This document shows positions 8,566-17,566 of a DNA stretch of 64,000 nucleotides, in pieces (positions within the stretch are counted from its first letter, which is position 1; every line of letters starts with the position of its first letter). A program made the translations under genes and the position numbers. The notes below the pieces were generated by a model. That model made no database searches and had not been told where the DNA came from. It saw only the letters and a list, made by a program, of their open reading frames with translations. The stretch lies in NCBI RefSeq assembly GCF_031456835.1, contig NZ_JAVDVK010000001.1:2914001-2978000 (forward strand). The letters run 5' to 3'. The DNA is from Leifsonia shinshuensis (GTDB taxonomy: Bacteria; Actinomycetota; Actinomycetes; Actinomycetales; Microbacteriaceae).

Positions 8566-10050
8566 ATGGGCGCCATGAGCGAAACCGACACCGCGCCGGC
8601 CCGCCGCGACGACGACGCGAGCCACGGCTTCTTCGGGCAGCCGCGGGCGCTCGCCAACATCTTCGGCGTCGAGATGTGGGAGCGCTTCTCCTTCTACGGC
8701 ATGCAGGGCATCCTGCTCATCTACCTCTACTACTCGGTGGAGCGCGGCGGCCTCGGGATCGATCAGCCCACCGCCGCGGGCGTGGTGGGCGCGTACGGTG
8801 GCGCGGTCTACCTGGCCACCATCCTGGGTGCGTGGCTCGCGGACCGCCTGTTCGGCTCCGAGCGGGTGCTGTTCTGGAGCGCCGTGGTCATCATGGCCGG
8901 GCACATCTCGCTCGCCCTCATCCCCGGAGTCGCCGGTGTGCTCGTCGGCCTGCTGTTCGTCGCCCTCGGCAGCGGCGGACTCAAGGCGAACGCGACCCGC
9001 ATCGTCGGGACGCTCTACGAGGAGAAGGACCCGCGGCGCGACGCCGGCTTCTCCCTCTTCTACCTCGGCATCAACCTCGGCGCCTTCTTCGGGCCGCTGC
9101 TGACCGGGCTGCTGCAGACGACGCTCGGCTTCCACTGGGGCTTCGCGCTCGCCGCGGTCGGCATGGCGATCGGCCTCATCCAGTACTCGCTGGGCCGGAA
9201 GCGACTGCCCGACGCATCCCGCCATGTCCCGAACCCGCTGGAGCGCCGCCGCTACCCGCTGGTCATCGGGATCGGGGTGGCCGGGATCATCGTGATCGTC
9301 GTCCTGGTGCTCACGCACGTCATCAACGCCTTCAACCTGGCGCTCTGGGTGATCGGCGTCACGATCGTCGCCGCCATCGCCTACTTCGTCGTGATCCTGT
9401 CCTCGCGGCTGCTGAACAGCGACGAGCGCAGCCGCATCCTCGCCTTCATCCCGCTGTTCATCACGAACGCGGCGTTCTGGTCGCTCTACCAGCAGCAGTT
9501 CACCGTGGTGACCATCTACTCCGACGAGCGGCTGAACCGCGACCTCTTCGGGTGGGAGTTCCCGGTCTCGTGGGTGCAGTCCATCAACCCGATCTTCATC
9601 ATCCTGCTGTCCGGTGTCTTCGCCGCGATCTGGACGAAGTGGGGCGAGAAGCAGCCGTCGACCCCGATCAAGTTCGCGGCGGGAACCGTAGTGATGGGCC
9701 TCGCGTTCTTCCTCTTCCTGTTCTGGGCGGGCGGCGGCAAGAACAGCACGCCGCTGCTCGCGATGGTCGGCATCCTCCTCGTCTTCACGATCGCGGAGCT
9801 GCTCATCTCGCCGGTCGGGCTATCCGCCTCCACGAAGCTCGCACCACGCTCGTTCCAGGCGCAGATGGTGGCGCTGTACTTCCTGTCGGTGGCGCTCGGC
9901 ACGGCGATGGCGGGGCAGCTCGCCAAGCTGTACAAGCCGGAGACGGAGGGCGTCTACTTCAGCATCATCGGCGGCGTGGCCGTGGTCATCGGCATCCTGC
10001 TCGCCGTGATCAGCCCCTGGGTTCTGCGGATGATGCGCGGGGTGCGCTGA
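8566..10050 (+). CDS. POT/PTR-family proton-dependent oligopeptide transporter
   Basis: This roughly 494-residue, about 14-helix major-facilitator protein matches the peptide:H+ symporter family. FGVEMWERFSFYGMQGIL in helix 1 carries the E-x-x-E-R-F/Y proton-coupling motif, and FSLFYLGINLGAF is the PTR2 signature. It should import di- and tripeptides. Two starts are possible: ATG 8566 (GACGGT six bases upstream, leaderless pattern) or ATG 8575 (GGGAG ten bases upstream). It is divergent from the Lrp-type gene. Confidence 0.93.
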   Translation: MGAMSETDTAPARRDDDASHGFFGQPRALANIFGVEMWERFSFYGMQGILLIYLYYSVERGGLGIDQPTAAGVVGAYGGAVYLATILGAWLADRLFGSERVLFWSAVVIMAGHISLALIPGVAGVLVGLLFVALGSGGLKANATRIVGTLYEEKDPRRDAGFSLFYLGINLGAFFGPLLTGLLQTTLGFHWGFALAAVGMAIGLIQYSLGRKRLPDASRHVPNPLERRRYPLVIGIGVAGIIVIVVLVLTHVINAFNLALWVIGVTIVAAIAYFVVILSSRLLNSDERSRILAFIPLFITNAAFWSLYQQQFTVVTIYSDERLNRDLFGWEFPVSWVQSINPIFIILLSGVFAAIWTKWGEKQPSTPIKFAAGTVVMGLAFFLFLFWAGGGKNSTPLLAMVGILLVFTIAELLISPVGLSASTKLAPRSFQAQMVALYFLSVALGTAMAGQLAKLYKPETEGVYFSIIGGVAVVIGILLAVISPWVLRMMRGVR

Positions 10051-10062
10051 CATACTGGGCCG

Positions 10063-10719
10063 ATGGCAGAGATTCTCGCGGTGTGCCGGGTGGAGCAGCT
10101 GCTTCCCGATTCCGGGATCGGCGTCACCGCCATCGACAAGCGGCCCGCGAACCGGCGCCTGCGGGTGCGGCGGCTCGGGCTCTTCGGCGACGTGCAGGCG
10201 GACCGGAAGCACCACGGCGGCCCGTCGAAGGCGCTCTACGCCTACGCCGAGGAGGATGCGGCGGTCTGGGCCGGGAAGCTGGACCGGCCGATCCCGGCGG
10301 GACTGTTCGGCGAGAACCTGCGCACCGCCGGCCTCGACGTGAACGGCGCCGAGATCGGGGAGCGCTGGGCGATCGGCGACGAGCTGATCGTGGAGGTGAC
10401 GTGCCCGCGCGAGCCCTGCGCGACGTTCCAGCGCCGGATGCGCGAGCCGCAGTGGGTGAAGCGCTTCACCGAGGAGGGCCGGCCCGGCGCCTACCTCTCG
10501 GTGGTCAAGTCGGGCAGCGTGGGCGCGGGCGACGCCGTGAGGGTCGTGTCGCGGCCGGGCCACGGGGTGACGGTCGCGTCCTGGTTCTCGGGTGCGGATG
10601 CCGCCCAGACGCTCGCGCTGGAGGCCGCGGAGGCGGATGGCCGGGTGCGGCTGGCGCGGGAGATGCGAGAGGCGATCGCCTCGCTTCGCAAACGCGGTTT
10701 ACTTGTTCTTGACAAGTGA
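10063..10719 (+). CDS. MOSC-domain protein (YiiM-like)
   Basis: This 218-residue protein has the MOSC beta-barrel fold related to molybdenum-cofactor sulfurases. KHHGGPSKALYAY (about 49-61) and LFGENL (81-86) are family hallmarks. Cys119 in CPREPCATF is the conserved sulfur-handling cysteine. YiiM-type proteins detoxify N-hydroxylated bases with molybdenum cofactor in some bacteria; the role here is inferred only. CATACT lies six bases before the ATG. The 3' end overlaps the operator upstream of the VOC gene. Confidence 0.88.
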   Translation: MAEILAVCRVEQLLPDSGIGVTAIDKRPANRRLRVRRLGLFGDVQADRKHHGGPSKALYAYAEEDAAVWAGKLDRPIPAGLFGENLRTAGLDVNGAEIGERWAIGDELIVEVTCPREPCATFQRRMREPQWVKRFTEEGRPGAYLSVVKSGSVGAGDAVRVVSRPGHGVTVASWFSGADAAQTLALEAAEADGRVRLAREMREAIASLRKRGLLVLDK

Positions 10720-10735
10720 ACTTGCAAAGAGCAAG
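10701..10735. promoter_or_regulatory. Double palindromic operator upstream of the VOC gene
   Basis: Two sites share the plan CTTG(T/C)-N5-(A/G)CAAG. The first is ACTTGT-TCTTG-ACAAGT (10701-10717) and the second is CTTGC-AAAGA-GCAAG (10721-10735). Their centres are 19 bases apart. A TTGACA -35-like hexamer (10709-10714) is embedded. The HxlR-type regulator two genes on is the obvious candidate binder, since members of that family use short spaced palindromes. Confidence 0.5.
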
Positions 10736-10776
10736 CTAGGCGTATTCCGACACCGGATCATCCACAGGAGGACATC

Positions 10777-11232
10777 ATGGCCACCAACATCTTCGTCAAC
10801 ATCCCGACGGCCGACCTCGACCGCTCCAAGGCGTTCTACGAGGCGCTCGGCTACACGATCAACCCGCTCTTCACCGACGAGAACGCGGCCTGCGTCGTGC
10901 TCAGCGACACCATCTACTTCATGGTGCAGACCCGCGAGTTCTACGCCACCTTCACCGACAAGCAGATCATCGACCCGCACAGCCAGGCCGGGGCATCGAT
11001 CGCCCTGAGCGCCGACTCCCGCGAGGGCGTGGACGCGATCGTCGCGAAGGGCATCGAGGCGGGCGGCAACGAGCCGCGCCCCGCGCAGGACTACGGCTTC
11101 ATGTACTCCCGCGACCTCGAGGACCCGGACGGCAACAACCTGTCCTACCTCTGGATGGCGCCGGAAGCCGCCGAGAAGGGGCCGGAGGCGTACATGACCG
11201 GGCAGGGCGCCGACGTTCCCGCCCAGGCCTGA
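10777..11232 (+). CDS. VOC-superfamily (glyoxalase/bleomycin-resistance-like) protein
   Basis: This 151-residue protein carries paired beta-alpha-beta-beta-beta modules typical of vicinal-oxygen-chelate proteins: FVNIPTADLDRSKAFYEALG at the N-terminus and the closing RDLEDPDGNNLSYLWMAPEA. It could be a metal-dependent isomerase or dioxygenase, or a ligand-binding protein. A strong ribosome-binding site (AGGAGG) precedes the ATG. It is followed nine bases later by the HxlR-type regulator, which suggests a regulated detoxification pair. Confidence 0.9.
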   Translation: MATNIFVNIPTADLDRSKAFYEALGYTINPLFTDENAACVVLSDTIYFMVQTREFYATFTDKQIIDPHSQAGASIALSADSREGVDAIVAKGIEAGGNEPRPAQDYGFMYSRDLEDPDGNNLSYLWMAPEAAEKGPEAYMTGQGADVPAQA

Positions 11233-11241
11233 CGGCCGCGC

Positions 11242-11952
11242 ATGGCGGCACGGTCACCACGGGGCTTCGGCCAGTCCGGGGGAGTGGCGCGCGCGGTCGA
11301 GCGGGTCGGCGAACGGTGGGCACTGCTCATCGTCCGCGACCTGCTCGCCGGCGCGCGACGCTACAGCGATCTGAAGGCGGGGCTCCCGCGCATCCCCACG
11401 AACATCCTGAGCGACCGGCTCAAGGAGCTGCAGCAGTCCGGGGTCATCCGTCGCGTGCCGACGGTCCGCGGCGGGTACGAGCTGACCGCCCTCGGGCGCG
11501 AGCTCGAGCCGGTGGTGCTGGCGCTCGAACGCTGGGGCTGGGCGGTGCCCGAGGAGGGCGCCGAGGGGGACGTGCTCACGACCGACGCCCTGGGTGTGAC
11601 GCTGCGCGCTGCGTTCCGCGTGGAGGAGGCGGAGACGCTGCCCGCCACCGAGTACCTCATCCACGTCGGGGACGCCTCCGTCAGCGTCCTCGTCGCGGGG
11701 CGCGTGCTCGACGTGCTGGACGTGGGGCCGGACGCGCTGCCGCAGCCGCAGCGGCGGGTCGACCTGCCGCCTCCCGTGGATGTCGTGGAGTTCCAGCTCG
11801 AGCGCGACGAACTCGGCGCGCTCCTCGGCGACGGGATGCCGCACCTGGACGTGCTCGCGGGCGGGCCGGAACTCGTGGACCGGTTCCGCCGGACCTTCCG
11901 TTTCGACACGATCCCCGGCGAGGAGGTCGCCCCGGCGGCCTCCGCCGCGTAG
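11242..11952 (+). CDS. HxlR-family winged-helix regulator with C-terminal SCP2-like domain
   Basis: The N-terminal 100 residues are an HxlR/DUF24 winged helix (VGERWALLIVRDLLAGARRY, LPRIPTNILSDRLKELQQ). The remaining 120 or so residues resemble the SCP2-type C-terminal domain seen in longer HxlR proteins. The thiol-sensing cysteine of YodB/HypR-type members (usual YGQFCPVA) is replaced by FGQSGGVA, so redox sensing through it is unlikely. It probably controls the VOC gene immediately upstream. Confidence 0.88.
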   Translation: MAARSPRGFGQSGGVARAVERVGERWALLIVRDLLAGARRYSDLKAGLPRIPTNILSDRLKELQQSGVIRRVPTVRGGYELTALGRELEPVVLALERWGWAVPEEGAEGDVLTTDALGVTLRAAFRVEEAETLPATEYLIHVGDASVSVLVAGRVLDVLDVGPDALPQPQRRVDLPPPVDVVEFQLERDELGALLGDGMPHLDVLAGGPELVDRFRRTFRFDTIPGEEVAPAASAA

Positions 11953-12012
11953 CTGACGGGCAACATCGCTGCTGGATGTGGGCCGACGGCGATTGAGCAG
12001 TACGATCGCTGA

Positions 12013-12879
12013 ATGGAACTCCGCCAACTCCAGCACTTCGTCGCCGTCGCCGAGGAGCGCCACTTCACCCGCGCCGCCGAGCTTTTGCGCATCTCGCAGT
12101 CGGGCCTGTCCGCGTCCATCCGCTCGCTCGAGCAGGAGCTGGGCACCTCCCTCTTCGTCCGGAGCACCCGGCGCGTGGAGCTGACCGCCGCCGGCCAGGC
12201 GCTGCTCGCGGACTCGGTCCGCACGCTGGCGAGCGCCGCCGCGGCGCGGAACGCGGTCGCCGCCGTGCGCGGTCTGCTCAGCGGACGGCTGACGATCGGC
12301 GCGGAGCCGTGCCTGGGCTCCGTCGATCTGCCCGCCGAGCTCGCCGCGTTCCGGACCGCGAACCCGGGCGTCGAGGTGCGGCTGCGCTACTCCGGCTCGG
12401 AGGAGCTGGTGGAGGATGTGGCCGGCGGCCGTGCCGACGTCGCCCTGGTGGTCGACACCGGCCACACGCCGGCGGGGGTGGTGCTGCGGCCGCTGAGCAC
12501 GCAGGAGATGCTCGTGCTCTGCCACCCGGAGCATCCGTTCGCCGCGGAGGAATCGATCCCCCTCGAGCGGCTCCGGGGCGAGCCCCTGGTCGGCTTCCAG
12601 GAGGGCTGGGCCGCCCAGTCGCTCACCCGGCGGGCGTTCGCCGCGGCCGGGTTCGACTATCGGGCGGCGATGGAGGTCAACGACGTGCATCCGCTGCTCG
12701 ACCTCGTCGGCTACAACCTCGGGGTGGCGGTCGTCCCCGCGAGCTTTGCGCGCAAGCGGCCCGAGGCACTCCGCGCGGTCCGCCTGCAGGACGCCCCGGC
12801 CTGGAGCGTCGCCGTGGCGGTCGCCGATCAGCCCAGCCCGGCCGCGTCCGCTTTCCTGACGCAGCTCGAGCCGGACTGA
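12013..12879 (+). CDS. LysR-family transcriptional regulator
   Basis: This 288-residue protein begins with the canonical LysR helix-turn-helix (MELRQLQHFVAVAEERHFTR, LRISQSGLSASIRSLEQELG), followed by a periplasmic-binding-type effector domain. TACGAT lies six bases before the ATG, giving a leaderless start. It converges on the aldo/keto reductases with a 13-base gap, so a target cannot be assigned from context. Confidence 0.93.
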   Translation: MELRQLQHFVAVAEERHFTRAAELLRISQSGLSASIRSLEQELGTSLFVRSTRRVELTAAGQALLADSVRTLASAAAARNAVAAVRGLLSGRLTIGAEPCLGSVDLPAELAAFRTANPGVEVRLRYSGSEELVEDVAGGRADVALVVDTGHTPAGVVLRPLSTQEMLVLCHPEHPFAAEESIPLERLRGEPLVGFQEGWAAQSLTRRAFAAAGFDYRAAMEVNDVHPLLDLVGYNLGVAVVPASFARKRPEALRAVRLQDAPAWSVAVAVADQPSPAASAFLTQLEPD

Positions 12880-12892
12880 CCGGCGGTGCGGC

Positions 12893-13753
12893 TCAGGCCG
12901 CGTTCAGCGCCTGCAGCTCCTCGGGCGTGAGCTCCACATCCACCGCGGTCACCGAGTCGCGGATGGTCTCCGGACGCGACGAGCCGGGGATCGGGATGGC
13001 GTGCGGGCTCTGCGCCAGGTGCCAGGCCAGGGCGACGACCTGCGGGCTGATGCCGCGGGCGTCCGCCACGTCCTTGAACGGCTCGAACCGGCTGCCGAGC
13101 TCGCCCGCGGAGGAGATGCCGCCGAGCGGGCTCCACGGCAGGAACGCGATGCCGAGCTCGTCGGCGAGCCGCAGCTCCGGCTCGCTCGACCGGAAGGCCG
13201 GCGAGAACTGGTTCTGCACCGACACCAGCCGTCCGCCCAGGATGTCCTGGGCCTCGCGGATCTGGTCCGGGTTCGCGTTCGAGATGCCCGCCATGCGGAT
13301 GATGCCCTCGTCGAGCAGGTCGCGGACGGCGCCGACCGAGTCGGCGTACGGGACCTCGGGGTCCGGACGGTGGAACTGGTAGAGCCCGATCGCGTCGCCG
13401 CCGAGCCGGCGCAGCGACTCCCGCGCCGCCTGCTTGATGTAGTCCGGGTGCCCGTTCAGCGTCCACGAGCCGTCGCCGGGGCGGAGGTGGCCGCCCTTCG
13501 TGGCGACCAGCACGGCTGAGGCGTCGCCGTCCCAGCTGCGCAGCGCCTCCGCGATCAGCTCCTCGTTGTGGCCGACCTCGCCGGCCTCCAGGTGGTACGC
13601 GTCCGCGGTGTCGATGAAGGTGATGCCCTCGTCGAGCGCGGCGTGGATGGTCTTGATCGAACGTTCCCGGTCGGGGCGGCCCTCGATCGACATGGGCATG
13701 CCGCCCAGGCCGATTGCCGAGACCTCGACGTCGCCGATGGTACGAGTCTTCAC
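12893..13753 (-). CDS. Aldo/keto reductase
   Basis: This 286-residue NADP-dependent oxidoreductase has the catalytic tetrad Asp48, Tyr53, Lys86 and His128 (FIDTADAY, VATKGG, YQFHRPDP). The cofactor-binding end is PIPGSSRPETIRDS. The GTG start is preceded by AAGGA at a good distance. It lies 31 bases downstream of a second aldo/keto reductase on the same strand, so the two likely form an operon. Substrates are unknown. Confidence 0.9.
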   Translation of the reverse strand: MKTRTIGDVEVSAIGLGGMPMSIEGRPDRERSIKTIHAALDEGITFIDTADAYHLEAGEVGHNEELIAEALRSWDGDASAVLVATKGGHLRPGDGSWTLNGHPDYIKQAARESLRRLGGDAIGLYQFHRPDPEVPYADSVGAVRDLLDEGIIRMAGISNANPDQIREAQDILGGRLVSVQNQFSPAFRSSEPELRLADELGIAFLPWSPLGGISSAGELGSRFEPFKDVADARGISPQVVALAWHLAQSPHAIPIPGSSRPETIRDSVTAVDVELTPEELQALNAA

Positions 13754-13784
13754 TGCTGTCCTTCCGTGTGGTGGATGCCCGGGG

Positions 13785-14756
13785 TCACCAGGCGTAGTCC
13801 TCGGGGGCCGTCTTGTGGCCCGGGAAGATCTCGTCGAGCCGCGCGAGGGCGGCGTCGTCGAGCGTGATCTCGAGGGCGCGCAGACCCCCGTCGAGCTGCT
13901 CCTGCGTGCGCGGGCCGATGATCGGCCCCGTGACGCCGGGGCGGGTGAGGAGCCAGGCGAGCGCGAGGTCGCCCGGCTCGTGGCCGAGCTCGGCGGCGAA
14001 GTCCTCGTACGCCTCGATGGCGTCGCGGTGCTTCTCCAGCGTCTCCGCGGCGCGGCCCTCCAGGCGGCGCTTGCCCTCGTTCTGCTTGCGGACGACGCCG
14101 CCGAGCAGCCCGCCGTGCAGCGGCGACCAGGCGATCACGCCGACGCCGTTGGCCTGGGCGGCGGGCAGCACCTCCAGCTCGATCTGGCGGGTGAGCAGGT
14201 TGTAGATCGACTGCTCGCTGACCAGGCCGAGCAGGTTGCGCCTGCGCGCCTCCGCCTGGGCGGTCGCGATGTGCCAGCCCGCGAAGTTGCTGGAGCCGGC
14301 GTACAGGATCTTGCCCTGCGCGATCGCGGTCTCGATGCCCTGCCAGATCTCGTCCCAGGGGGTGTCCCGGTCGACGTGGTGGAACTGGTAGATGTCGATG
14401 TAGTCCGTCTGCAGCCGCTTGAGGCTGGCGTCGAGGGCGCGGCGGATGTTGAGGGCCGACAGGCGGTTCTCGTTCGGCCAGTCGCCCATGTCGCCGTACA
14501 GCTTCGTCGCGATGACCGTCTTCTGGCGCCGGCCGCCTCCCTGGGCGAACCAATTGCCGACGATCGTCTCGGTGGCGCCACGGCCCTTGTGCTGGCCGTA
14601 GACGTTGGCGGTGTCGAAGTAGTTGATGCCGGCGTCGTGCGCCGCATCCATGATCCGGTGGGAATCCTCTTCGGTCGTCTGCGGTCCGAAGTTCATCGTG
14701 CCGAGGACGAGGCGCGAGACCTTCAGGCCGGAGCGGCCCAGGTGTGTGTACTCCAT
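13785..14756 (-). CDS. Aldo/keto reductase (YajO/Tas-like)
   Basis: This 323-residue protein starts MEYTHLGRSGLKVSRLVLGT, the pattern of the AKR11/12-type reductases. Asp48, Tyr53, Lys85 and His126 form the catalytic tetrad, and GPIIGPRTQEQLDGG is the NADP-binding loop. GGAGAG eight bases upstream favours ATG 14756 over the GTG at 14765. It is the first gene of a two-gene aldo/keto reductase operon. Confidence 0.9.
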   Translation of the reverse strand: MEYTHLGRSGLKVSRLVLGTMNFGPQTTEEDSHRIMDAAHDAGINYFDTANVYGQHKGRGATETIVGNWFAQGGGRRQKTVIATKLYGDMGDWPNENRLSALNIRRALDASLKRLQTDYIDIYQFHHVDRDTPWDEIWQGIETAIAQGKILYAGSSNFAGWHIATAQAEARRRNLLGLVSEQSIYNLLTRQIELEVLPAAQANGVGVIAWSPLHGGLLGGVVRKQNEGKRRLEGRAAETLEKHRDAIEAYEDFAAELGHEPGDLALAWLLTRPGVTGPIIGPRTQEQLDGGLRALEITLDDAALARLDEIFPGHKTAPEDYAW

Positions 14757-14832
14757 GACCGCCACTCTCCGCCAGGCGGAGTCAGTTGTCCAACAGGTGA
14801 TATGGATGGGATTGCGCGGCCTGGGCGATCAA

Positions 14833-15624
14833 TCAGGACGAGCCCAGCACGACGGCCGATGCCTCCCGGATCACCGTTTCGACCACCGGGTCGTCCGGGC
14901 TGCCCATGAACCCGTGCGCGGCGCCGTCCACCACGCGCAGCGTCGCGGGGACGCCGGCGGCGGCGCAGCGCTCGACGAGGTGCCGGGCGTCCGGCAGCAA
15001 GGAGTCCTCCGAGCCGACGGCGACGAACACGGGCGGCAGTCCGGCGGCGTCCGCGGCGAGATCCGGGGCGTCGGAGAGCCGCGCGGAGCGCGTCCAGCGG
15101 AGGAACGCCCACTCCGACAGCTCGCGGCCGGGCCCGCCGGGCGCGGCGTCGTCGTACCGCGACAGGCTCAGATCCACGTTCGGGTTGCTCAGGACCAGCG
15201 CATCGGCCGTGGAGGGACGCGCCGCTGCCAGGGCCACGGCGCCTCCGGCCGAGTCGCCCCAGAGCAGGACCCGGCGGGCGCCCTCATCGCGCATCGTCCG
15301 CACCGCGGCGACCGCGTCGGCGGCGGACTCGGCGATCGTGGCCTCCGGGGCCAGTCGGTAGGCGACGGACAGCACGCCGACCCCGAGCGTCTGCGCGATG
15401 CGGCGGCAGTAGCCGTCCTGCAGTTCGAGGTCGCCGAGGATGCCGTACCCGCCGTGCAGGAAGACGACGACGACCTCCGGATGCGCGGCCCTCGCGGGTC
15501 GGTAGCGGCGGCTCGGGACGCCCCCCGCCGCATCCTCGACGGCACCGTCGAACGGCACGCGGGGCCGGCTCAGGGCGCGCTCGTGGGCCCCGGCACGCAG
15601 CTGCGCGACGTCGGGATCGGTCAT
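14833..15624 (-). CDS. Alpha/beta hydrolase, acetyl-esterase (hormone-sensitive-lipase) type
   Basis: The 263-residue protein has the oxyanion motif HGGYG (57-61), nucleophile Ser125 in GDSAGG, an acid in GSEDSLLPD and the terminal His in AAHGFMG. This is the arrangement of the HSL/Aes carboxylesterases acting on short-chain esters. The real substrate is not known. GATGCT lies six bases before the ATG. Confidence 0.88.
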   Translation of the reverse strand: MTDPDVAQLRAGAHERALSRPRVPFDGAVEDAAGGVPSRRYRPARAAHPEVVVVFLHGGYGILGDLELQDGYCRRIAQTLGVGVLSVAYRLAPEATIAESAADAVAAVRTMRDEGARRVLLWGDSAGGAVALAAARPSTADALVLSNPNVDLSLSRYDDAAPGGPGRELSEWAFLRWTRSARLSDAPDLAADAAGLPPVFVAVGSEDSLLPDARHLVERCAAAGVPATLRVVDGAAHGFMGSPDDPVVETVIREASAVVLGSS

Positions 15625-15669
15625 GCGGCCAGCATCCCACCTCGCGGGGGAGCCAGCCAGCAGCCGAGC

Positions 15670-15927
15670 TCAGCCGCGGAGCGCGGCCTCGAGCTCCTGG
15701 TCGGTCGGCTCGACGAAATGGCGGCCGTCGGGGAAGACCACGACGGGGATGTTCGTGCGGCCGCTGATCCGCTGGGCGCGGTCCGCCTCCTCCGGGCGCG
15801 CGACCAGGTCGATGTACTCGTAGTCGGCGCCGAGGCGGTCGAGGAGGGACTTGGAGCGGATGCAGTCGCGGCACCAGTCGGCGCCGAAGACGGTCAGGCG
15901 GTCGAAGGACTCGGTCGGGGCGGTCAT
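15670..15927 (-). CDS. Mycoredoxin / actinobacterial glutaredoxin-like protein
   Basis: This 85-residue thioredoxin-fold protein has the active-site pair Cys19-Arg-Asp-Cys22 (DWCRDCIRSK) and the cis-proline loop NIPVVVFPDG. That fits the actinobacterial glutaredoxin family, whose mycoredoxins reduce mycothiol mixed disulfides. The CRDC active site differs from the CGYC of mycoredoxin-1, so exact specificity is uncertain. TAGCCT lies six bases before the ATG. Confidence 0.88.
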   Translation of the reverse strand: MTAPTESFDRLTVFGADWCRDCIRSKSLLDRLGADYEYIDLVARPEEADRAQRISGRTNIPVVVFPDGRHFVEPTDQELEAALRG

Positions 15928-15936
15928 ACCACCAGG

Positions 15937-16599
15937 CTATGCCGGGCTGCCTGGGAGACCGGTGGTGCCGTCGACGACCAGTGTGGCGCGAGGTCGCGAC
16001 GCCTCGATCACCACGGCGTTCGCGCCGTCGACGTCGCGCGCCCACGCGGCCGCGGCCTCCGGAGTGCGCCCGTGCCGCGTGTGACGGTCGACCAGGCGCC
16101 GCATCCGCTCGTCCTCCGGTGTCGCCACGAACCAGCTCTCGGCGAGGAGGGCGGGGATGCGGGACCACGGGTCCTGGTCGACCAGCAGGTAGTTGCCCTC
16201 GGCGACGACCAGCCGGGTTCCGGGCGGGATCGGGATGGCGCCGGCGACCGGCTCATCGACGGTGCGCTCGAAGGAGGGCGCGTAGACCGGGTTCGTCCGC
16301 TCGGCCAGCACGCGCTCCAGGAGTGCGGCGAATCCCCAGCCGTCGAACGTGTCGATCGCACCCTTGCGGTCGTGGCGGCCGAGCGCGTCCAGCGTCGCGT
16401 TCGCCAGGTGGAAGCCGTCCATGGGCAGGTGCACCGCGGTCCCGGCGCCGGCCAGCCGGTTCACGCCGGCGGCGACCGTGCGGGCCAGAGTGGTCTTGCC
16501 CGAGCCGGGGCTCCCCGCGATGCCCAGCACGACCCGGCCGTCGGCGGGAGCCAAGGCCAGGGCGCGCCGGATGAGCGTCTCCATCCCGTCGTCGGTCAC
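15937..16599 (-). CDS. Nucleoside/nucleotide kinase family protein (uridine-kinase-like P-loop)
   Basis: This 220-residue P-loop kinase carries GSPGSGKTT at about 29-37 and PMDGFHLANATLD (the DGFH substrate motif of the uridine kinase/PanK superfamily). It is similar to the predicted fructokinase/nucleoside kinases of the YggC group. The GTG start overlaps the stop of the proline iminopeptidase gene by four bases, so the two are translationally coupled. Substrate not assignable. Confidence 0.85.
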   Translation of the reverse strand: MTDDGMETLIRRALALAPADGRVVLGIAGSPGSGKTTLARTVAAGVNRLAGAGTAVHLPMDGFHLANATLDALGRHDRKGAIDTFDGWGFAALLERVLAERTNPVYAPSFERTVDEPVAGAIPIPPGTRLVVAEGNYLLVDQDPWSRIPALLAESWFVATPEDERMRRLVDRHTRHGRTPEAAAAWARDVDGANAVVIEASRPRATLVVDGTTGLPGSPA

Positions 16600-17543
16600 G
16601 CGTCGCCCATCTCGGTGATCGCCCGGGACACCGTCTCGGAGACCTGCGGGCCCCAGTGTCCCTCGCCCTCGATGACGATCAGACGGCTCGCGGGCCACTC
16701 GCGGTGGAGCAGCCACGGCGTGACGACCGGGCCGCTGACGTCGTGGCGGCCGTGGATCAGCACGGCCGGGATGGCGGCCAACTCGGAGACCCGCTTCAGG
16801 ATGGCGCGATCGCCGGGGAGGAACGCGTCGTTCGCCCAGTAGTGCGTGACCAGGGTGCCGGACACCAGCCGCTGGACGGGGTCCTCGCGCATCGGGCCGG
16901 GTACGACGTTCGGGTCCAGCGACACGTGCGTCGACTCCCACGCGTCCCAGGCGTCCGCCGCGCGCATCCGCTCCTCCGGAGTGCCGCTTGCCAGGATGCG
17001 CGCATAAGCCTCGACCACGCGCTCTCCAGGGCGGCGCCCGGAGGCGGCCTCGAAGGCCTCCCACGCCTCGGGGAAGAGCCGGCCCATGGTCTCCGTGAGC
17101 CAGGTCACCTCGTCGCGGCCGGTCGTGGTCACCGCGCCGAGCACGATCGAGCGGACTCGGCCGGGGTGCTCGAGCGCGTACGCGAGGGCGAGGGTCGACC
17201 CCCAGGAGGCGCCCGTCACGATCCAGCGGTCGACGCCCACCCGCTCCCGCACCAGCTCGATGTCGGCGATGAGGCCGCCGGTCGTATTGCGCGCGAGCCG
17301 CTCAGGCGCGTCGGCGACGGACGGGGTGCTGCGTCCGCACCCGCGCTGGTCGATCCCCACCAGCAGGAACCGCTCGGGGTCGTAGCGCGTGCGGTAACCA
17401 CCCGTTGCCAGCCCGGAGCCGGGGCCGCCGTGCAGCCAGAGCACCGGGATGCCGTCCGGGTTGCCGCTCGTCTCCCAGTAGATGCTGTCGCCGTCGGGGT
17501 TCTCCACCCACCCGTGCGCAAAGGGTTCGATGACAGGGAACAC
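16596..17543 (-). CDS. pip: Proline iminopeptidase (alpha/beta hydrolase, S33)
   Basis: The protein removes N-terminal proline from peptides. It shows HGGPG (38-42), DQRGCGRS (65-72), the nucleophile elbow GASWGS with Ser113, and the final HGRHDVSGPV / GEGHWGPQ acid and histidine, all typical of S33 prolyl aminopeptidases. GTG 17543 is chosen because TACGGT lies six bases upstream; a GTG at 17561 in the same frame is the alternative. It is coupled to the kinase gene downstream. Confidence 0.9.
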   Translation of the reverse strand: MFPVIEPFAHGWVENPDGDSIYWETSGNPDGIPVLWLHGGPGSGLATGGYRTRYDPERFLLVGIDQRGCGRSTPSVADAPERLARNTTGGLIADIELVRERVGVDRWIVTGASWGSTLALAYALEHPGRVRSIVLGAVTTTGRDEVTWLTETMGRLFPEAWEAFEAASGRRPGERVVEAYARILASGTPEERMRAADAWDAWESTHVSLDPNVVPGPMREDPVQRLVSGTLVTHYWANDAFLPGDRAILKRVSELAAIPAVLIHGRHDVSGPVVTPWLLHREWPASRLIVIEGEGHWGPQVSETVSRAITEMGDA

Positions 17544-17566
17544 TCCCGCACCGTATCGCACCGGCG

